Positions 53,276 through 62,910 of a stretch of 64,000 bases of DNA are shown here, piece by piece. The notes below the pieces were generated by a model. The model made no database searches and was not told the origin of the DNA. It was given only the letters and a program-made list of their open reading frames with translations. Every line of letters begins with the position of its first letter. The first letter of the stretch is position 1. Made by a program: the position numbers and the translations under genes. The DNA is from Sphingomonas insulae (lineage in GTDB: Bacteria > Pseudomonadota > Alphaproteobacteria > Sphingomonadales > Sphingomonadaceae): NCBI RefSeq assembly GCF_010450875.1, contig NZ_CP048421.1, positions 124,001 through 188,000 of the forward strand. Reading direction: 5' to 3'.

Positions 53276-53656
53276 ATGCCGAATGAGGACAAAATCGCTC
53301 GAACCGACCTCGCCGAGGATCGTACCGATCTCGCGGAAGATCGCACGTTGCTGGCCAATGAGCGGACATTCAGCGGCTGGGCTCGCACAGCCACGGCCTG
53401 CATCGGCATTGGCCTTGGCTTTAGCGCGTTGTTCAAACCGGTCGAGCCAACGTGGGTGGCAAAGTCGATTGCCACGCTGTTCATCCTGCTCGGCATTTTC
53501 CTCGTGATCGCAGCGGAACGGCGCGCCCGTGGTCTGCACGAACGGCTGACGGCGCATCACGTCAACGGCGTGACCACCATCAATTTCAGGGTCATGGCGG
53601 CCGCGATTTCGATCGGTGCGGTCGCGCTCATCGTTGCAATCTGGCAGTTGACATGA
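53276..53656 (+). CDS. DUF202 (YidH-like) membrane protein
   Basis: This 126-aa protein has a charged N-terminus with the family motif DRTLLANERTFSGWARTATA and three hydrophobic segments (IGIGLGFSALF, SIATLFILLGIFLVIAAERR, MAAAISIGAVALIVAIWQL). DUF202 proteins are inner-membrane proteins of unknown function. A near-repeat, TDLAEDRTDLAEDRT, sits just before the motif. It opens the plus-strand run leading to SLC13 and GH97. Confidence 0.88.
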   Translation: MPNEDKIARTDLAEDRTDLAEDRTLLANERTFSGWARTATACIGIGLGFSALFKPVEPTWVAKSIATLFILLGIFLVIAAERRARGLHERLTAHHVNGVTTINFRVMAAAISIGAVALIVAIWQLT

Positions 53657-53717
53657 CCGACGAGCAGCGACGGTGCAGCACGTGGCGCGAAGCCTGCCTC
53701 AAGGATGGTGCGGGGCG

Positions 53718-55514
53718 ATGATTGATTCACCCTCCCCCCATGCGATCGCGGCCATGCTGGTCACGGTGGCGATGTTCTACGGTTTCGCCTCGGGGCGCCT
53801 GAAGGTCGAGATCATCTCGCTGCTGACGATCAGCGTCATCGCGCTTGGCCTCTACTCCTTTCCGCTGCCGGGTGAGCGGCCTACGGATGGTTTGAAGCTC
53901 GCCTTCGAAGGCTTTGGTCATTACGCCCTGATAACAATCTGTGCGTTGATGGTGATGGGGCGAGGACTGGTGGCAACCGGCGCGCTCGATCCGGCGGCGC
54001 GTCTGCTGACCCGTTTGTGGCGCTTCAATCGCCCTATTGGCTTCCTCACCACGCTCGTGCTGGCGATGCTGATGAGCATGATGGTCAACGACACGCCCGT
54101 TCTCGTCCTGCTGTTGCCGATCATGGTTGCGCTGGCGTCGCGGGGCGGCATGGCTGCTTCGCGCACGCTCATCCCGATCAACAGCGCGGTCCTGATCGGC
54201 GGTATGTCGACCACGATCGGGACCTCCACCAATCTTCTGGTCGTCTCCATCGCGACCGACCTCGGCATGCGGCCGATGGGCGTCTTCTACTTCACGCCGC
54301 TGGTCGTCATCGCCGCGCTGGTCGCCCTGCCCTTCATCTGGCTGGTGATGCCGCGGCTGCTGCCCGACAATTCAATAGAGACCGGCCATGCACCGCGCCG
54401 CTTCTACGCATCGCTTCGACTTGGCTCGCGCTCGCCGGTGCTCGGACAGACGGTTGCGACGTTCCTTGCACGTACGGCGCCCCAGGTTGAACTCGTCGGT
54501 GCTTCCAAGATGCCCGCCGTCGTCGACGATCGTGTTGCGGTGCTCGCGCCACATGAGGCTCTGGAGGACGCGATGCGGGTGCTTGGAGCAACGAGCGCGC
54601 CGGTCGCCTTGCTGAACCGGGTTCAGGCCGCGTCCCGTCGGACCGGTGAGGATCTGGCGGTGGTGGAAGTGTCGATCGGAGCCGACTCGACGCTCATCGG
54701 CACACGGATCGAGACATCGGGCCTCGCCGATGCCCACGACGTGGCGGTCCTTGGCGTCCATCATGCGCGGGCATCCTGGACGTGGCATGGCGACACGATA
54801 GCGGACGCGTCCTTAGGCGAGGGCGACATCCTCCTTGTGACCGGCACGATGGCCGACATCACAGCGCTTGCCCGTTCCGAAAGCCTGCTGATGCTGGACG
54901 GTGCCAAAGAGGTGCCGCGGACCTCCAAGGCATCGCTGGCGCTCGCGATCATGGCCGGCTCCGTTGGCCTGGCCAGCGTCGGGCTGCTGCCGATCGCCAT
55001 ATCGGCTCTGGCCGGCGCTATCCTGATGTTCCTCACGGGATGCGTGCGGTTCGACAAAGTCGGTCGCGCACTCTCGGCCAAGGTCATCGTGCTCGTCGCG
55101 GCCAGTATCGCGATCGGCCGGGTCATTCTGGAAAGCGGTGCGGCCGAATGGCTTGGCCAGCTGATCGCGCTGGGGCTGCATCATCTGCCCGCGGGCGGCG
55201 CGCTCGCCGCGGTCATGGTGTTCGTGACGATCCTGACGAACTTTGCCTCGAACACGACCGCCGCGGCGGTCGGCACGCCCATTGCCTTCAGCCTGGCGGA
55301 GAAGCTCGCCATCCCGGTCGAGCCTCTGGTCCTCGCCGTATTGTTCGGCTGCAACCTCTGCTACGCGACGCCCGTCGCCTACCAGACGAACATGCTGATC
55401 ATGACGGCTGGCGACTATAAATTCGGCGATTACACACGAACCGGCATACCGCTGGTGCTCATCATGATCGTCACCTTGTCCGCCTTGCTCGTCTTCAAAT
55501 ATGGATTGTACTGA
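53718..55514 (+). CDS. SLC13-family permease with TrkA-C domains (second)
   Basis: This 598-aa paralogue of the 41144 protein has SLC13 helices with LIGGMSTTIGTSTNLLVVSI and TNFASNTTAAAVGTPIAFSL, and NLCYATPVAYQTNMLIMTAG near the end. TrkA-C modules lie around 215-390 (EVSIGADSTLIGTRIETSGL). The start at 53718 (MIDSPSPHAIAAML) is preferred to one 15 codons upstream that overlaps the DUF202 tail region. It likely transports a small anion with Na+; the substrate is unknown. Confidence 0.85.
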   Translation: MIDSPSPHAIAAMLVTVAMFYGFASGRLKVEIISLLTISVIALGLYSFPLPGERPTDGLKLAFEGFGHYALITICALMVMGRGLVATGALDPAARLLTRLWRFNRPIGFLTTLVLAMLMSMMVNDTPVLVLLLPIMVALASRGGMAASRTLIPINSAVLIGGMSTTIGTSTNLLVVSIATDLGMRPMGVFYFTPLVVIAALVALPFIWLVMPRLLPDNSIETGHAPRRFYASLRLGSRSPVLGQTVATFLARTAPQVELVGASKMPAVVDDRVAVLAPHEALEDAMRVLGATSAPVALLNRVQAASRRTGEDLAVVEVSIGADSTLIGTRIETSGLADAHDVAVLGVHHARASWTWHGDTIADASLGEGDILLVTGTMADITALARSESLLMLDGAKEVPRTSKASLALAIMAGSVGLASVGLLPIAISALAGAILMFLTGCVRFDKVGRALSAKVIVLVAASIAIGRVILESGAAEWLGQLIALGLHHLPAGGALAAVMVFVTILTNFASNTTAAAVGTPIAFSLAEKLAIPVEPLVLAVLFGCNLCYATPVAYQTNMLIMTAGDYKFGDYTRTGIPLVLIMIVTLSALLVFKYGLY

Positions 55515-55555
55515 ACGATGTTTTCGCTGATCCCGAGCCTCCCGAATGATGCCGC

Positions 55556-57487
55556 GTGAGAAGCTGGTGGATCGCCGTTTCGGCCCTTCTGGCCGGGTGC
55601 TCGTCGACTGACGTCAATCCTCTGATCGCTTCCTCGCCCGATGGACAGGTCGAGATCATGGCGGGGCGCTTTCGCGGCGGCAGCCTTGCCATACGCATAC
55701 GCCACCACGGCAAGGACGTGATCGCGCCATCACCGGTTGGCCTCACGCTCGCGGACGAGCCGCTCAAACGCATGCGGATCGAGCAATCGCGACGCCCAGG
55801 CGACCGATCCGCCCAGGCCTATCACGAGTTGACGATCGCGGCGCGCGAGACTGAGGGTAGCAGGCGAGCGCTCCTGCTCCACCTGCGTGCCTATGATACC
55901 GGCGCCGCTTTCCGTATCGAGTTGCCAAGGACCGGATCGTTGCACGCGCTTCGGCTTGCCGGTGAGACGACGGCGCTGCGCTTCCCACGCGACTATCGAT
56001 GCCTTGCAGTGCCGCACGACAAATATCTCAATTCGCATGAGGGCGATTACGCGCCCGTCCGCGCCAGTACCCTCCGCCCTGCTGCGCTGTACGATCTTCC
56101 ACTCAGCTGCCGCACCGGCCAAAGGAACGAGGCGATCGCCCTCACCGAAAGCGACGTCGAAAATTATCCCGGCGCGTACCTGGTCAAGTCGAAGGCGCTG
56201 GGGGTCGCGTTTAGGCTCACACCCCTACCGGCCAACGATACCCTTGCCGCCGTTCTGCCGGCGACGGATGCGGCCCTTCGTACACCATGGCGCGTGGTGA
56301 TGATCGCGGATCGTCCCGAAAGGCTGATCGAGAACGAGCTGGTGCAGCAGCTTGCCTCGCCCCCGCGTATCGGCGAAGCGCAATGGGTCAGGCCGGGCAA
56401 GGCCGCTTGGGCGTGGTGGTCGGGTATCAAGGCCTACGGCGTCCCAAATGCCGGATTCAATAACCCAACCTACCAGCATTATGTCGACTTTGCCTCGCGG
56501 TTCGGCCTGCCCTATTTCGTGATCGATTGGGGCTGGGCCGCGCGGCCGCGCGGCGACAAGGCATTGGCGGACGTAACCCGCTTCCGCTCCGGCGTCGATA
56601 TCCCGGCGCTCTCCCGCTACGCCGCGGCGCGCGGCGTACGTCTGTGGCTATGGACGAACTGGGACGCCATCGGGCCGGACATGGACCGGGTGTTCGCACT
56701 ATATCAGTCATGGGGCATCGCCGGGATCAAGGTCGACTATGTCTACCGGCAGGATCAGGTCGCGATCGCTTATTATCACCGACTCCTTGCGGCGGCCGCG
56801 CGGCACCGGCTGATGGTCAATATCCACGGCGCGCCGGTACCGCGCGGGCTGGAGCACACCTATCCCAACCTGCTGACGCAGGAAGGCGTGATGGGGGCCG
56901 AGTATAACAAGTGGAGCCGAAAGGTGACGGCCGGTGCCAACGTCCGTCTCGCGTACAGTCGCGCGACGATTGGACCGATGGACTATACCCCCGGCGGCTT
57001 TCGCAATGTCACTTCGAAGGCGTTCAAGCCCCGCCACGTCCTGCCCGAGGTGATGACCACGCGTGCACAGCAGCTTGCCATGTTCGTGGTCTATCCCAGT
57101 CCGCTGCAATCGTTGGCGGACGCACCGCAAGCCTATCTGGACCAGCAAGGCAGGCCGCAGGCGGGGGCAAACTTCCTGCGGCTGGTGCCGGCGGTGTGGG
57201 ACGAGACGCGTGGCGTAGCGGGCGAATGGGGTCAATGGATTGCAGTCGCCCGGCGCAGCGGCAAGCGCTGGTTCGTCGGGGTGATGAACGACGAACGATC
57301 ACGTACGGTCACGCTCCCGCTCGGTTTCCTGTCCGAAGGGCGATGGAAGCTGCATGCCTTGATAGACGGCGCGAGGCCACCAATCCTAGACGGGCGCGGT
57401 GGTACGTTGCGCGCTGGTACCAGCCTGCGGGTGCCACTGGCAGCAAGCGGCGGGGCGGTGCTTGTTCTTGATCCTGAAGGCTCCTGA
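55556..57487 (+). CDS. GH97 family glycoside hydrolase, lipoprotein
   Basis: This 643-aa protein begins with GTG and a lipobox (VSALLAGCSS). A beta-sandwich (25-270) is followed by a (beta/alpha)8 barrel with LPYFVIDWGWAARPRGDKAL, GIAGIKVDYVYRQD and LTQEGVMGAEYNKWS. GH97 enzymes hydrolyse alpha-glucosides or alpha-galactosides. The Asp of KVDY is a candidate nucleophile and would place it among the retaining members, but that needs an alignment. It follows SLC13 by 41 bp and could release sugars for the PQQ glucose dehydrogenase nearby. Confidence 0.86.
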   Translation: MRSWWIAVSALLAGCSSTDVNPLIASSPDGQVEIMAGRFRGGSLAIRIRHHGKDVIAPSPVGLTLADEPLKRMRIEQSRRPGDRSAQAYHELTIAARETEGSRRALLLHLRAYDTGAAFRIELPRTGSLHALRLAGETTALRFPRDYRCLAVPHDKYLNSHEGDYAPVRASTLRPAALYDLPLSCRTGQRNEAIALTESDVENYPGAYLVKSKALGVAFRLTPLPANDTLAAVLPATDAALRTPWRVVMIADRPERLIENELVQQLASPPRIGEAQWVRPGKAAWAWWSGIKAYGVPNAGFNNPTYQHYVDFASRFGLPYFVIDWGWAARPRGDKALADVTRFRSGVDIPALSRYAAARGVRLWLWTNWDAIGPDMDRVFALYQSWGIAGIKVDYVYRQDQVAIAYYHRLLAAAARHRLMVNIHGAPVPRGLEHTYPNLLTQEGVMGAEYNKWSRKVTAGANVRLAYSRATIGPMDYTPGGFRNVTSKAFKPRHVLPEVMTTRAQQLAMFVVYPSPLQSLADAPQAYLDQQGRPQAGANFLRLVPAVWDETRGVAGEWGQWIAVARRSGKRWFVGVMNDERSRTVTLPLGFLSEGRWKLHALIDGARPPILDGRGGTLRAGTSLRVPLAASGGAVLVLDPEGS

Positions 57488-57504
57488 GACCGCAAAGGGG
57501 CAGA

Positions 57505-58533
57505 TCACGGACCGTCCTGCGGCAACACCTCGATGATGATATCGCCCTTTTCGACGATGGCGGCATCCTCCCAGAAGCCGATGGCGCGACCGCTGCGATA
57601 GAGGCGCAGCCCTTGCCCGGGCCGCAGGTCTCGAAGGGGCAAACCGACATCCGAAGCAATGGCCACCCGCTCATGCAGGGCGATGCGGCCGTGCGACGTG
57701 ACCAGATCCGAGACATAATCGGCGATATGGGCGCCCCGGCTTGCCCCCGCGAGCAATTGCCCGCCAAAGCTGGTGGGGTTGACGATGACCGTTGCCCCGG
57801 CATCGCTCGCCAGCACCTCGTTTTCCGTCGCTTGGATCGCCACCGCGACCGGCACATGCGTGGCAAGCCGCCGGGCCGTGAGCGCGATCAACACCGCTGT
57901 ATCGTCACGCCCCGGCGTAACGATAAGCGAGCGAGCCCGCTCGATCCCTGCCGCCGTCAGAACGGCGTTGTGCGTGGCATCGCCATGAACGGTGGCAAGG
58001 TCCTGGGCGATCGCCTCCTCGAGCGCGGTTTCTGACTGATCCACCACGACAATCTCTCCCGGCGGGCATCCGCGTCGAACCAGCTCATCCGCCGCCTCCC
58101 GCCCGGTCGCCCCGAAGCCGCAGATGATCGTGTGGCCGTTCAATCGCCGTTGGATGGCCGCCATGCGCCAACGCTCCCAAGTATTGCGGAGAAGAAAACT
58201 ATAGGCCGATCCCAGGAAGATCAGCCAGACGAAGACACGCACCGGCGTGACCACGAATGTGTCGAACATCCGGGCACGGTCGGTCACCGGAACGATGTCA
58301 CCATAACCGACGGTCGTGACGGTGATCATGGTGAAATAGACCACGTCCAGGAACGACACCACGCCGTCCACATTGTCGCGCAGGCCGGCGCGGTCGAACC
58401 AATGCCCTGCCAGAGCGATGCCCACCAGCGCGAGCGCAGCCGCAATCCTCGCGAGCAAGGTCGTCGACGGCGACACGACGCTTCGACGGTAAAATCGCGG
58501 TGCCTTGCGCGGACCGGGCTTCGGTGACGTCAT
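57505..58533 (-). CDS. Potassium channel with TrkA-N (RCK) domain
   Basis: This 342-aa protein has two membrane helices around a pore loop with the K+ filter VTTVGYGDIVP near residue 80. A cytoplasmic TrkA-N domain follows (GHTIICGFGATGREAADELV, nucleotide-binding glycines) with a TrkA-C-like end. It is a prokaryotic Kch/MthK-like channel. The start at 58533 (MTSPKPGPRK) is preferred to one 25 codons upstream. It is divergent from nhaA over 171 bp, so shared control of K+ and Na+/pH responses is plausible. Confidence 0.9.
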   Translation of the reverse strand: MTSPKPGPRKAPRFYRRSVVSPSTTLLARIAAALALVGIALAGHWFDRAGLRDNVDGVVSFLDVVYFTMITVTTVGYGDIVPVTDRARMFDTFVVTPVRVFVWLIFLGSAYSFLLRNTWERWRMAAIQRRLNGHTIICGFGATGREAADELVRRGCPPGEIVVVDQSETALEEAIAQDLATVHGDATHNAVLTAAGIERARSLIVTPGRDDTAVLIALTARRLATHVPVAVAIQATENEVLASDAGATVIVNPTSFGGQLLAGASRGAHIADYVSDLVTSHGRIALHERVAIASDVGLPLRDLRPGQGLRLYRSGRAIGFWEDAAIVEKGDIIIEVLPQDGP

Positions 58534-58704
58534 GCGCTTCGCTCTAGACGAGCATCCTGCAATTGTCGCCGCGACCAACGGCATCTGCGACTTGCCCCGT
58601 TTAGCCATGCATGAAATAGAACGACGAGGGTGTCAGATCGAAGATCGGGCAGGTTGATGCGCTGGTCGGGCCGCCAGCGCGCATGTTGACGCCCGAGGTC
58701 CCTC

Positions 58705-59937
58705 TTGCCCGAAAACGCTGCGCCCCCGGCGCCGGTAATCGCCGTTGCCAAAAAGATTGCGGTTCAGATCCGTCCGCGGTCGGCCATACGTGCCTTTCTG
58801 CAAAGCGGCGCGTCGGGCGGTATTGTCCTGATCGTTGCGGCGCTTGCGGCACTGGGCATCGCCAACAGTCCGTTAGCCGCGGTGTATTTTGCGGCGCTTC
58901 AGCAGCACGTCGGACCGTTGTCGGTCCTGCACTGGATCAACGATGGCCTGATGGCGCTGTTCTTCCTGCTGGTCGGTCTCGAGATCAAGCGTGAGCTGGT
59001 CGACGGGCATCTGGCGACCTGGTCAGACCGGGCGTTGCCGACCGTCGCGGCGCTCAGCGGCATGGTCTTGCCAGCCCTGATCTACCTGGCGATCGCCGGC
59101 TCGACGCCGCGATTGGCGCGCGGTTGGGCGATCCCATCAGCGACGGACATCGCCTTCGCCATCGGCGTGATGGCGCTGCTCGGCAGACGAGTGCCGGCAT
59201 CGCTCAAGCTTTTCCTGACGACCGTCGCGATCGTCGACGACATGGGAGCGGTCGCGGTGATCGCGGTCGCCTATACCAACGCGGTGAGCGGCCCTGCGCT
59301 GCTTGCCGCCGTGCTCATCCTTGGTGTGATGTTCGTCCTCAATCGCCTCGGCATCGTGCGCCTCTGGCCCTATCTGCTGCTCGGGCTGCTGCTTTGGGTG
59401 GCGATCTGGTCGTCCGGCATCCACGCCACGATCGCCGGCGTGCTGACGGCCAGCCTGATCCCGATCCGCCGCTCGCCTGGCGCACCGGATGCCCGAAACT
59501 CTCCACTTCATCGGCTGGAGCATGCCCTCCAGTCGTGGGTCGCGTATGGGATCGTCCCCATCTTCGGCTTTGCCAATGCTGGCGTGTCGATGGCCGGTCT
59601 GGGCTTGGGCTCGCTGCTGGCTCCCCTGCCGCTTGGCGTCGCTGCCGGCCTGTTCGTCGGCAAACAGGTCAGCGTGCTCGGAGCCGTCTGGGCAGTGGCC
59701 CGTTTTGGCCTCGCGCGACCGCCCGGCGGTGCATCCTGGCCGCAGGTCTATGGCACGGCGCTCCTGTGCGGGATCGGCTTTACGATGAGCCTGTTCATCG
59801 CCGGGCTTGCCTTCGCAGACCCCAAACTTGTTGATGAGGTCAAGGTCGGCATCCTCGCCGGCTCGCTCCTGTCCGCGGTAAGCGGCTATGTCGTTCTCCG
59901 CTTTGCAGGATCCAGATCCCGGCAAGTCAATGCGTGA
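58705..59937 (+). CDS. nhaA: Na+/H+ antiporter NhaA
   Basis: This 410-aa antiporter with 12 helices exports Na+ or Li+ in exchange for protons at alkaline pH. Family landmarks are INDGLMALFFLLVGLEIKRE, WAIPSATDIAFAIGVMALLG and TTVAIVDDMGAVAVIAVAYT (the DD ion-binding pair). Others are VWSSGIHATIAGVLTA-like WSSGIHATIAGVLTASLIPI and GIGFTMSLFIAGLAF. It begins with TTG at 58705, preceded by CCGAGG. It heads the plus-strand run to the end of the window. Confidence 0.93.
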   Translation: MPENAAPPAPVIAVAKKIAVQIRPRSAIRAFLQSGASGGIVLIVAALAALGIANSPLAAVYFAALQQHVGPLSVLHWINDGLMALFFLLVGLEIKRELVDGHLATWSDRALPTVAALSGMVLPALIYLAIAGSTPRLARGWAIPSATDIAFAIGVMALLGRRVPASLKLFLTTVAIVDDMGAVAVIAVAYTNAVSGPALLAAVLILGVMFVLNRLGIVRLWPYLLLGLLLWVAIWSSGIHATIAGVLTASLIPIRRSPGAPDARNSPLHRLEHALQSWVAYGIVPIFGFANAGVSMAGLGLGSLLAPLPLGVAAGLFVGKQVSVLGAVWAVARFGLARPPGGASWPQVYGTALLCGIGFTMSLFIAGLAFADPKLVDEVKVGILAGSLLSAVSGYVVLRFAGSRSRQVNA

Positions 59938-59970
59938 CCGCATGCCGCGACGTCGCCATAAGATTGCAAT

Positions 59971-61533
59971 ATGGCTGAAGTAGCTGGACATACCTCCAAC
60001 CTGACCGATCGACTGGCGCGGCTCACGCTCTACCGCTGGTGGCGGCGATCGATCGTCGGCCGCGTCGACCATGAAGCGGTGGTTGCCAGGATCGTGGAGG
60101 ACAGCGGCTGGTCGGCGCGCTTCGCGTTCATGACCATGATGTCCGCAGGCATCGCAGTGCTTGGTCTGCTTTTGTCCTCACCCGCCGTCGTGATCGGTGC
60201 GATGCTGATCTCGCCGCTCATGAGCCCGATCCTGGGGTTCGGCTTCAGCCTGGCGTTGTTCGATTTTGCGGAATTGCGGCGCTCACTGAAAGCGCTGGCG
60301 ATTGGAGCGGTCGCGGCAGTCGCCTTTACGGCACTGATCGTGCTCGTCTCGCCGCTGCAAGCGCCGACGGCCGAGATCGTGGCGCGCACGCGTCCCAACC
60401 TTTTCGATCTTGCAGTAGCGCTCTTTGCCGCGCTTGCCGGCACGTTCGCCATCATCCGTGGCCGCGGCGAGACGATCGTCGGCGTCGCCATCGCGACCGC
60501 CCTCATGCCGCCTTTGGCCGTGGTCGGCTACGGGATTGCCACCCGTAACATCCCTGTCGGCGCCGGGGCCTTCGCGCTGTTCGTCACCAACTTTATTACG
60601 ATCGCCCTGTCGGCGACCGCAATGGCCCGATTCTACGGCTTTGGACATCGCCTCTCCCGGCGCCAGACATGGGCGCAGACGTCGGTTCTGATTCTCGTCT
60701 TCGTCGCCATGGCTGTGCCGCTGGGCATTTCCCTCAACCGCATCGGCCGCGAGGCGCTTGCAGTGTCGCAGACCCGCACGCTTCTGACCGACCGTTTCGG
60801 CGACGCCGCACGCGTGACCCAGCTCGACCTCGACTTTGCGGCAGACCCCCTGCTTGTCCGCGCGGTCGTGATCACGCCGCGGGGCGCGATGCAGAAAACG
60901 CCTGTGCTGCAGGCTGCGCTCCAGGAAAAGCTCGGGCGCCCGCTTCGGCTGAATCTCGATCAGATCCTGCTCGAGGCCGGTGCGGGCGCGCTGGAAGCGC
61001 AACGCGAGGAATTACGGCAGGCCGGAGACATGGCGGGCCAGGAGGCGCAGCGGATGACGGCGCTGAGCAAGATGATTGCGCTGGTAACGGGCGTATCGGC
61101 CGATGACGTGACGATCGACCGGGATCATCGGCGCGCCACGGCGGCCGCGGCGCCCCTGCCTGGTGCCACGGTTGCGACCTATCGCACGCTTGAAGCGCGC
61201 GCCGCAGCCGAGACGGAGGGATGGTCCGTTATCATCGTGCCGCCACAGGCGCCGCTGCCCGAAATTGCCTTCGCGGATAATGTCGACACGCTCGACGCAG
61301 CCGCACAGAGTGCAGTGTCAACATCCGCCTGGGCTGCTCATCGCTGGAACATGCCAATGCTCGGCGTGCCTGGGCTTCCGCCTGGAATGCCCCCCGAACG
61401 ACCGAACCTGTCGCAGCGGCGCGCGCTGGCGATCGCGGCCTTATTGAAGGCGAAGGGCGTAAGCGCCGTGCCGGCCGCCCCTGCCGGGCAGCGGTTTGCG
61501 TTGATGACCAACGTTGGGGCGCCCGCCCAATGA
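59971..61533 (+). CDS. DUF389 membrane protein with soluble C-terminal domain
   Basis: This 520-aa protein has N-terminal DUF389 helices with SSPAVVIGAMLISPLMSPIL and GVAIATALMPPLAVVGYGIA, then a roughly 250-residue soluble part. That part has paired beta-alpha modules (LLVRAVVITPRGAMQKTPVL, RPNLSQRRALAIAALLKAKG) resembling OmpA/BON-like folds. DUF389 function is unknown. The 33-bp gap to nhaA indicates co-transcription. Confidence 0.85.
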   Translation: MAEVAGHTSNLTDRLARLTLYRWWRRSIVGRVDHEAVVARIVEDSGWSARFAFMTMMSAGIAVLGLLLSSPAVVIGAMLISPLMSPILGFGFSLALFDFAELRRSLKALAIGAVAAVAFTALIVLVSPLQAPTAEIVARTRPNLFDLAVALFAALAGTFAIIRGRGETIVGVAIATALMPPLAVVGYGIATRNIPVGAGAFALFVTNFITIALSATAMARFYGFGHRLSRRQTWAQTSVLILVFVAMAVPLGISLNRIGREALAVSQTRTLLTDRFGDAARVTQLDLDFAADPLLVRAVVITPRGAMQKTPVLQAALQEKLGRPLRLNLDQILLEAGAGALEAQREELRQAGDMAGQEAQRMTALSKMIALVTGVSADDVTIDRDHRRATAAAAPLPGATVATYRTLEARAAAETEGWSVIIVPPQAPLPEIAFADNVDTLDAAAQSAVSTSAWAAHRWNMPMLGVPGLPPGMPPERPNLSQRRALAIAALLKAKGVSAVPAAPAGQRFALMTNVGAPAQ

Positions 61534-61701
61534 GCCACGCATGCATAATTTTGCGATCTGACGCGGGAGCTACCCTGATCGTCGTGACCGCCGCGTTCGA
61601 ATATTCCACCGGTACCGGTACCGTCACTGGTCGCGAACAGCGCCTCGAACGATATCTGGGCTAGGATACCGCACCATGATCCCTTCGCCCGAGGACATCG
61701 C

Positions 61702-62910
61702 ATGATCGTCGCCATTGCTTTGGGAGTTGCCCTTATCGTCACGCTTGCGCTGACCCTCAGCCCATTCGCGCGCAGCGATGGCTGGCGTGCCACGGTCACG
61801 CCGCTCGCCTCGATCATCGGATCGGGATTCCTGATCTGCGGGCCGCTGCTCGCCCGCGAGTTCGGCAGCGCCGCCATCCTTGCCATGGGCCTGTTGCTGG
61901 CGATCGCCTATGCGGCGGGTTGGGTCATCCGCTTCAACATCACCCATGTCGAGAACCATCTGGCTGATGCGACCTTCAATGATCCGATCGCCTGGGTCGC
62001 GCGCATCACCCAAGGCGTCCTCGCGCTCGCCTATGCCGTCTCGGTCGCCTATTATCTGAAGCTGTTGGCTGAGTTCACGCTCAAGCCGATCGCCATTGAC
62101 CCGGCGTGGCAGCCGGTTGCCGCCAACATCATCGTGACCGTCATCATCGCGCTCATGACGCTGCTGGCGCTGGGCGGGAGCCTGCGCAAGGTCGAGCATT
62201 TTGCGCATGGGACAGTATCGATCAAGATCGGCATCATCGCCGGCATGCTCGTCGCGCTCGGCATCGCCTGGGCCAAGGGCGGCATGATAGAACCGCTGCC
62301 GCCGGCGCGGATCTCCTGGGCCAGCATCCCGATGCTGCTCGGCCTCATCATTACCGTCCAGGGTTTCGAGACGTCGCGCTATCTCGGCCATGACTATGCC
62401 GCCGCGCTGCGGATCAAGACGATGCGTCATGCGCAGTGGATCGCGTCCGCCATCTATCTCGCCTTCATCGCCTTGCTAACGCCGTTCCTTGCACGCGCCG
62501 CAGCGACCGAGGGAGTGGCCGGCATCCTCGACATCATGGAGTTCATCGCGCCGGCGCTCGGCATCTTCGTTTTGGCCGGGGCCGTCTCCAGCCAGCTCAG
62601 CGCGGCGGTTGCGGACTCGATCGGCTCAGGCGGTCTGGTCAACGAGGTGTCGCGGCGCAAGATCAGCGTGCCGCTGGCCTTCACCCTTGCCGGCGCGCTC
62701 GCGGTGCTGGTGGTCTGGCTGACCGATCCGTTCCAGGTCGTGGCGCTCTCGTCGCGCGCCTTTGCCCTTTTCTACGCGATGCAGTGCGTGCTGGCGCTAT
62801 TGGTCTCAATTCGAAGCGGCGCAGGATCAACGCTGTATCGCGTCGGCTTCGTCGCTGTCGGCGTTATCTGCCTCGTCGCGGTATTCGTCGGTGCGCCGGC
62901 GGAAGGGTAA
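61702..62910 (+). CDS. APC-superfamily-like membrane transporter
   Basis: This 402-aa protein has about 11 hydrophobic segments (PLASIIGSGFLICGPLLARE, VLALAYAVSVAYYLKLLAEF, IPMLLGLIITVQGFETSRYL). The glycine-rich first helix and QGFETSRYLGHDY resemble amino-acid-permease-like proteins. Sequence alone does not show the substrate. It ends inside the start of the YihY gene (20-bp overlap). Confidence 0.7.
   Translation: MIVAIALGVALIVTLALTLSPFARSDGWRATVTPLASIIGSGFLICGPLLAREFGSAAILAMGLLLAIAYAAGWVIRFNITHVENHLADATFNDPIAWVARITQGVLALAYAVSVAYYLKLLAEFTLKPIAIDPAWQPVAANIIVTVIIALMTLLALGGSLRKVEHFAHGTVSIKIGIIAGMLVALGIAWAKGGMIEPLPPARISWASIPMLLGLIITVQGFETSRYLGHDYAAALRIKTMRHAQWIASAIYLAFIALLTPFLARAAATEGVAGILDIMEFIAPALGIFVLAGAVSSQLSAAVADSIGSGGLVNEVSRRKISVPLAFTLAGALAVLVVWLTDPFQVVALSSRAFALFYAMQCVLALLVSIRSGAGSTLYRVGFVAVGVICLVAVFVGAPAEG

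Noticed and set aside
61605..61630. ACCGGT tandem triplet-like repeat in the gap before the APC-like gene
   Set aside because: Only three short imperfect units; too little to distinguish from chance.
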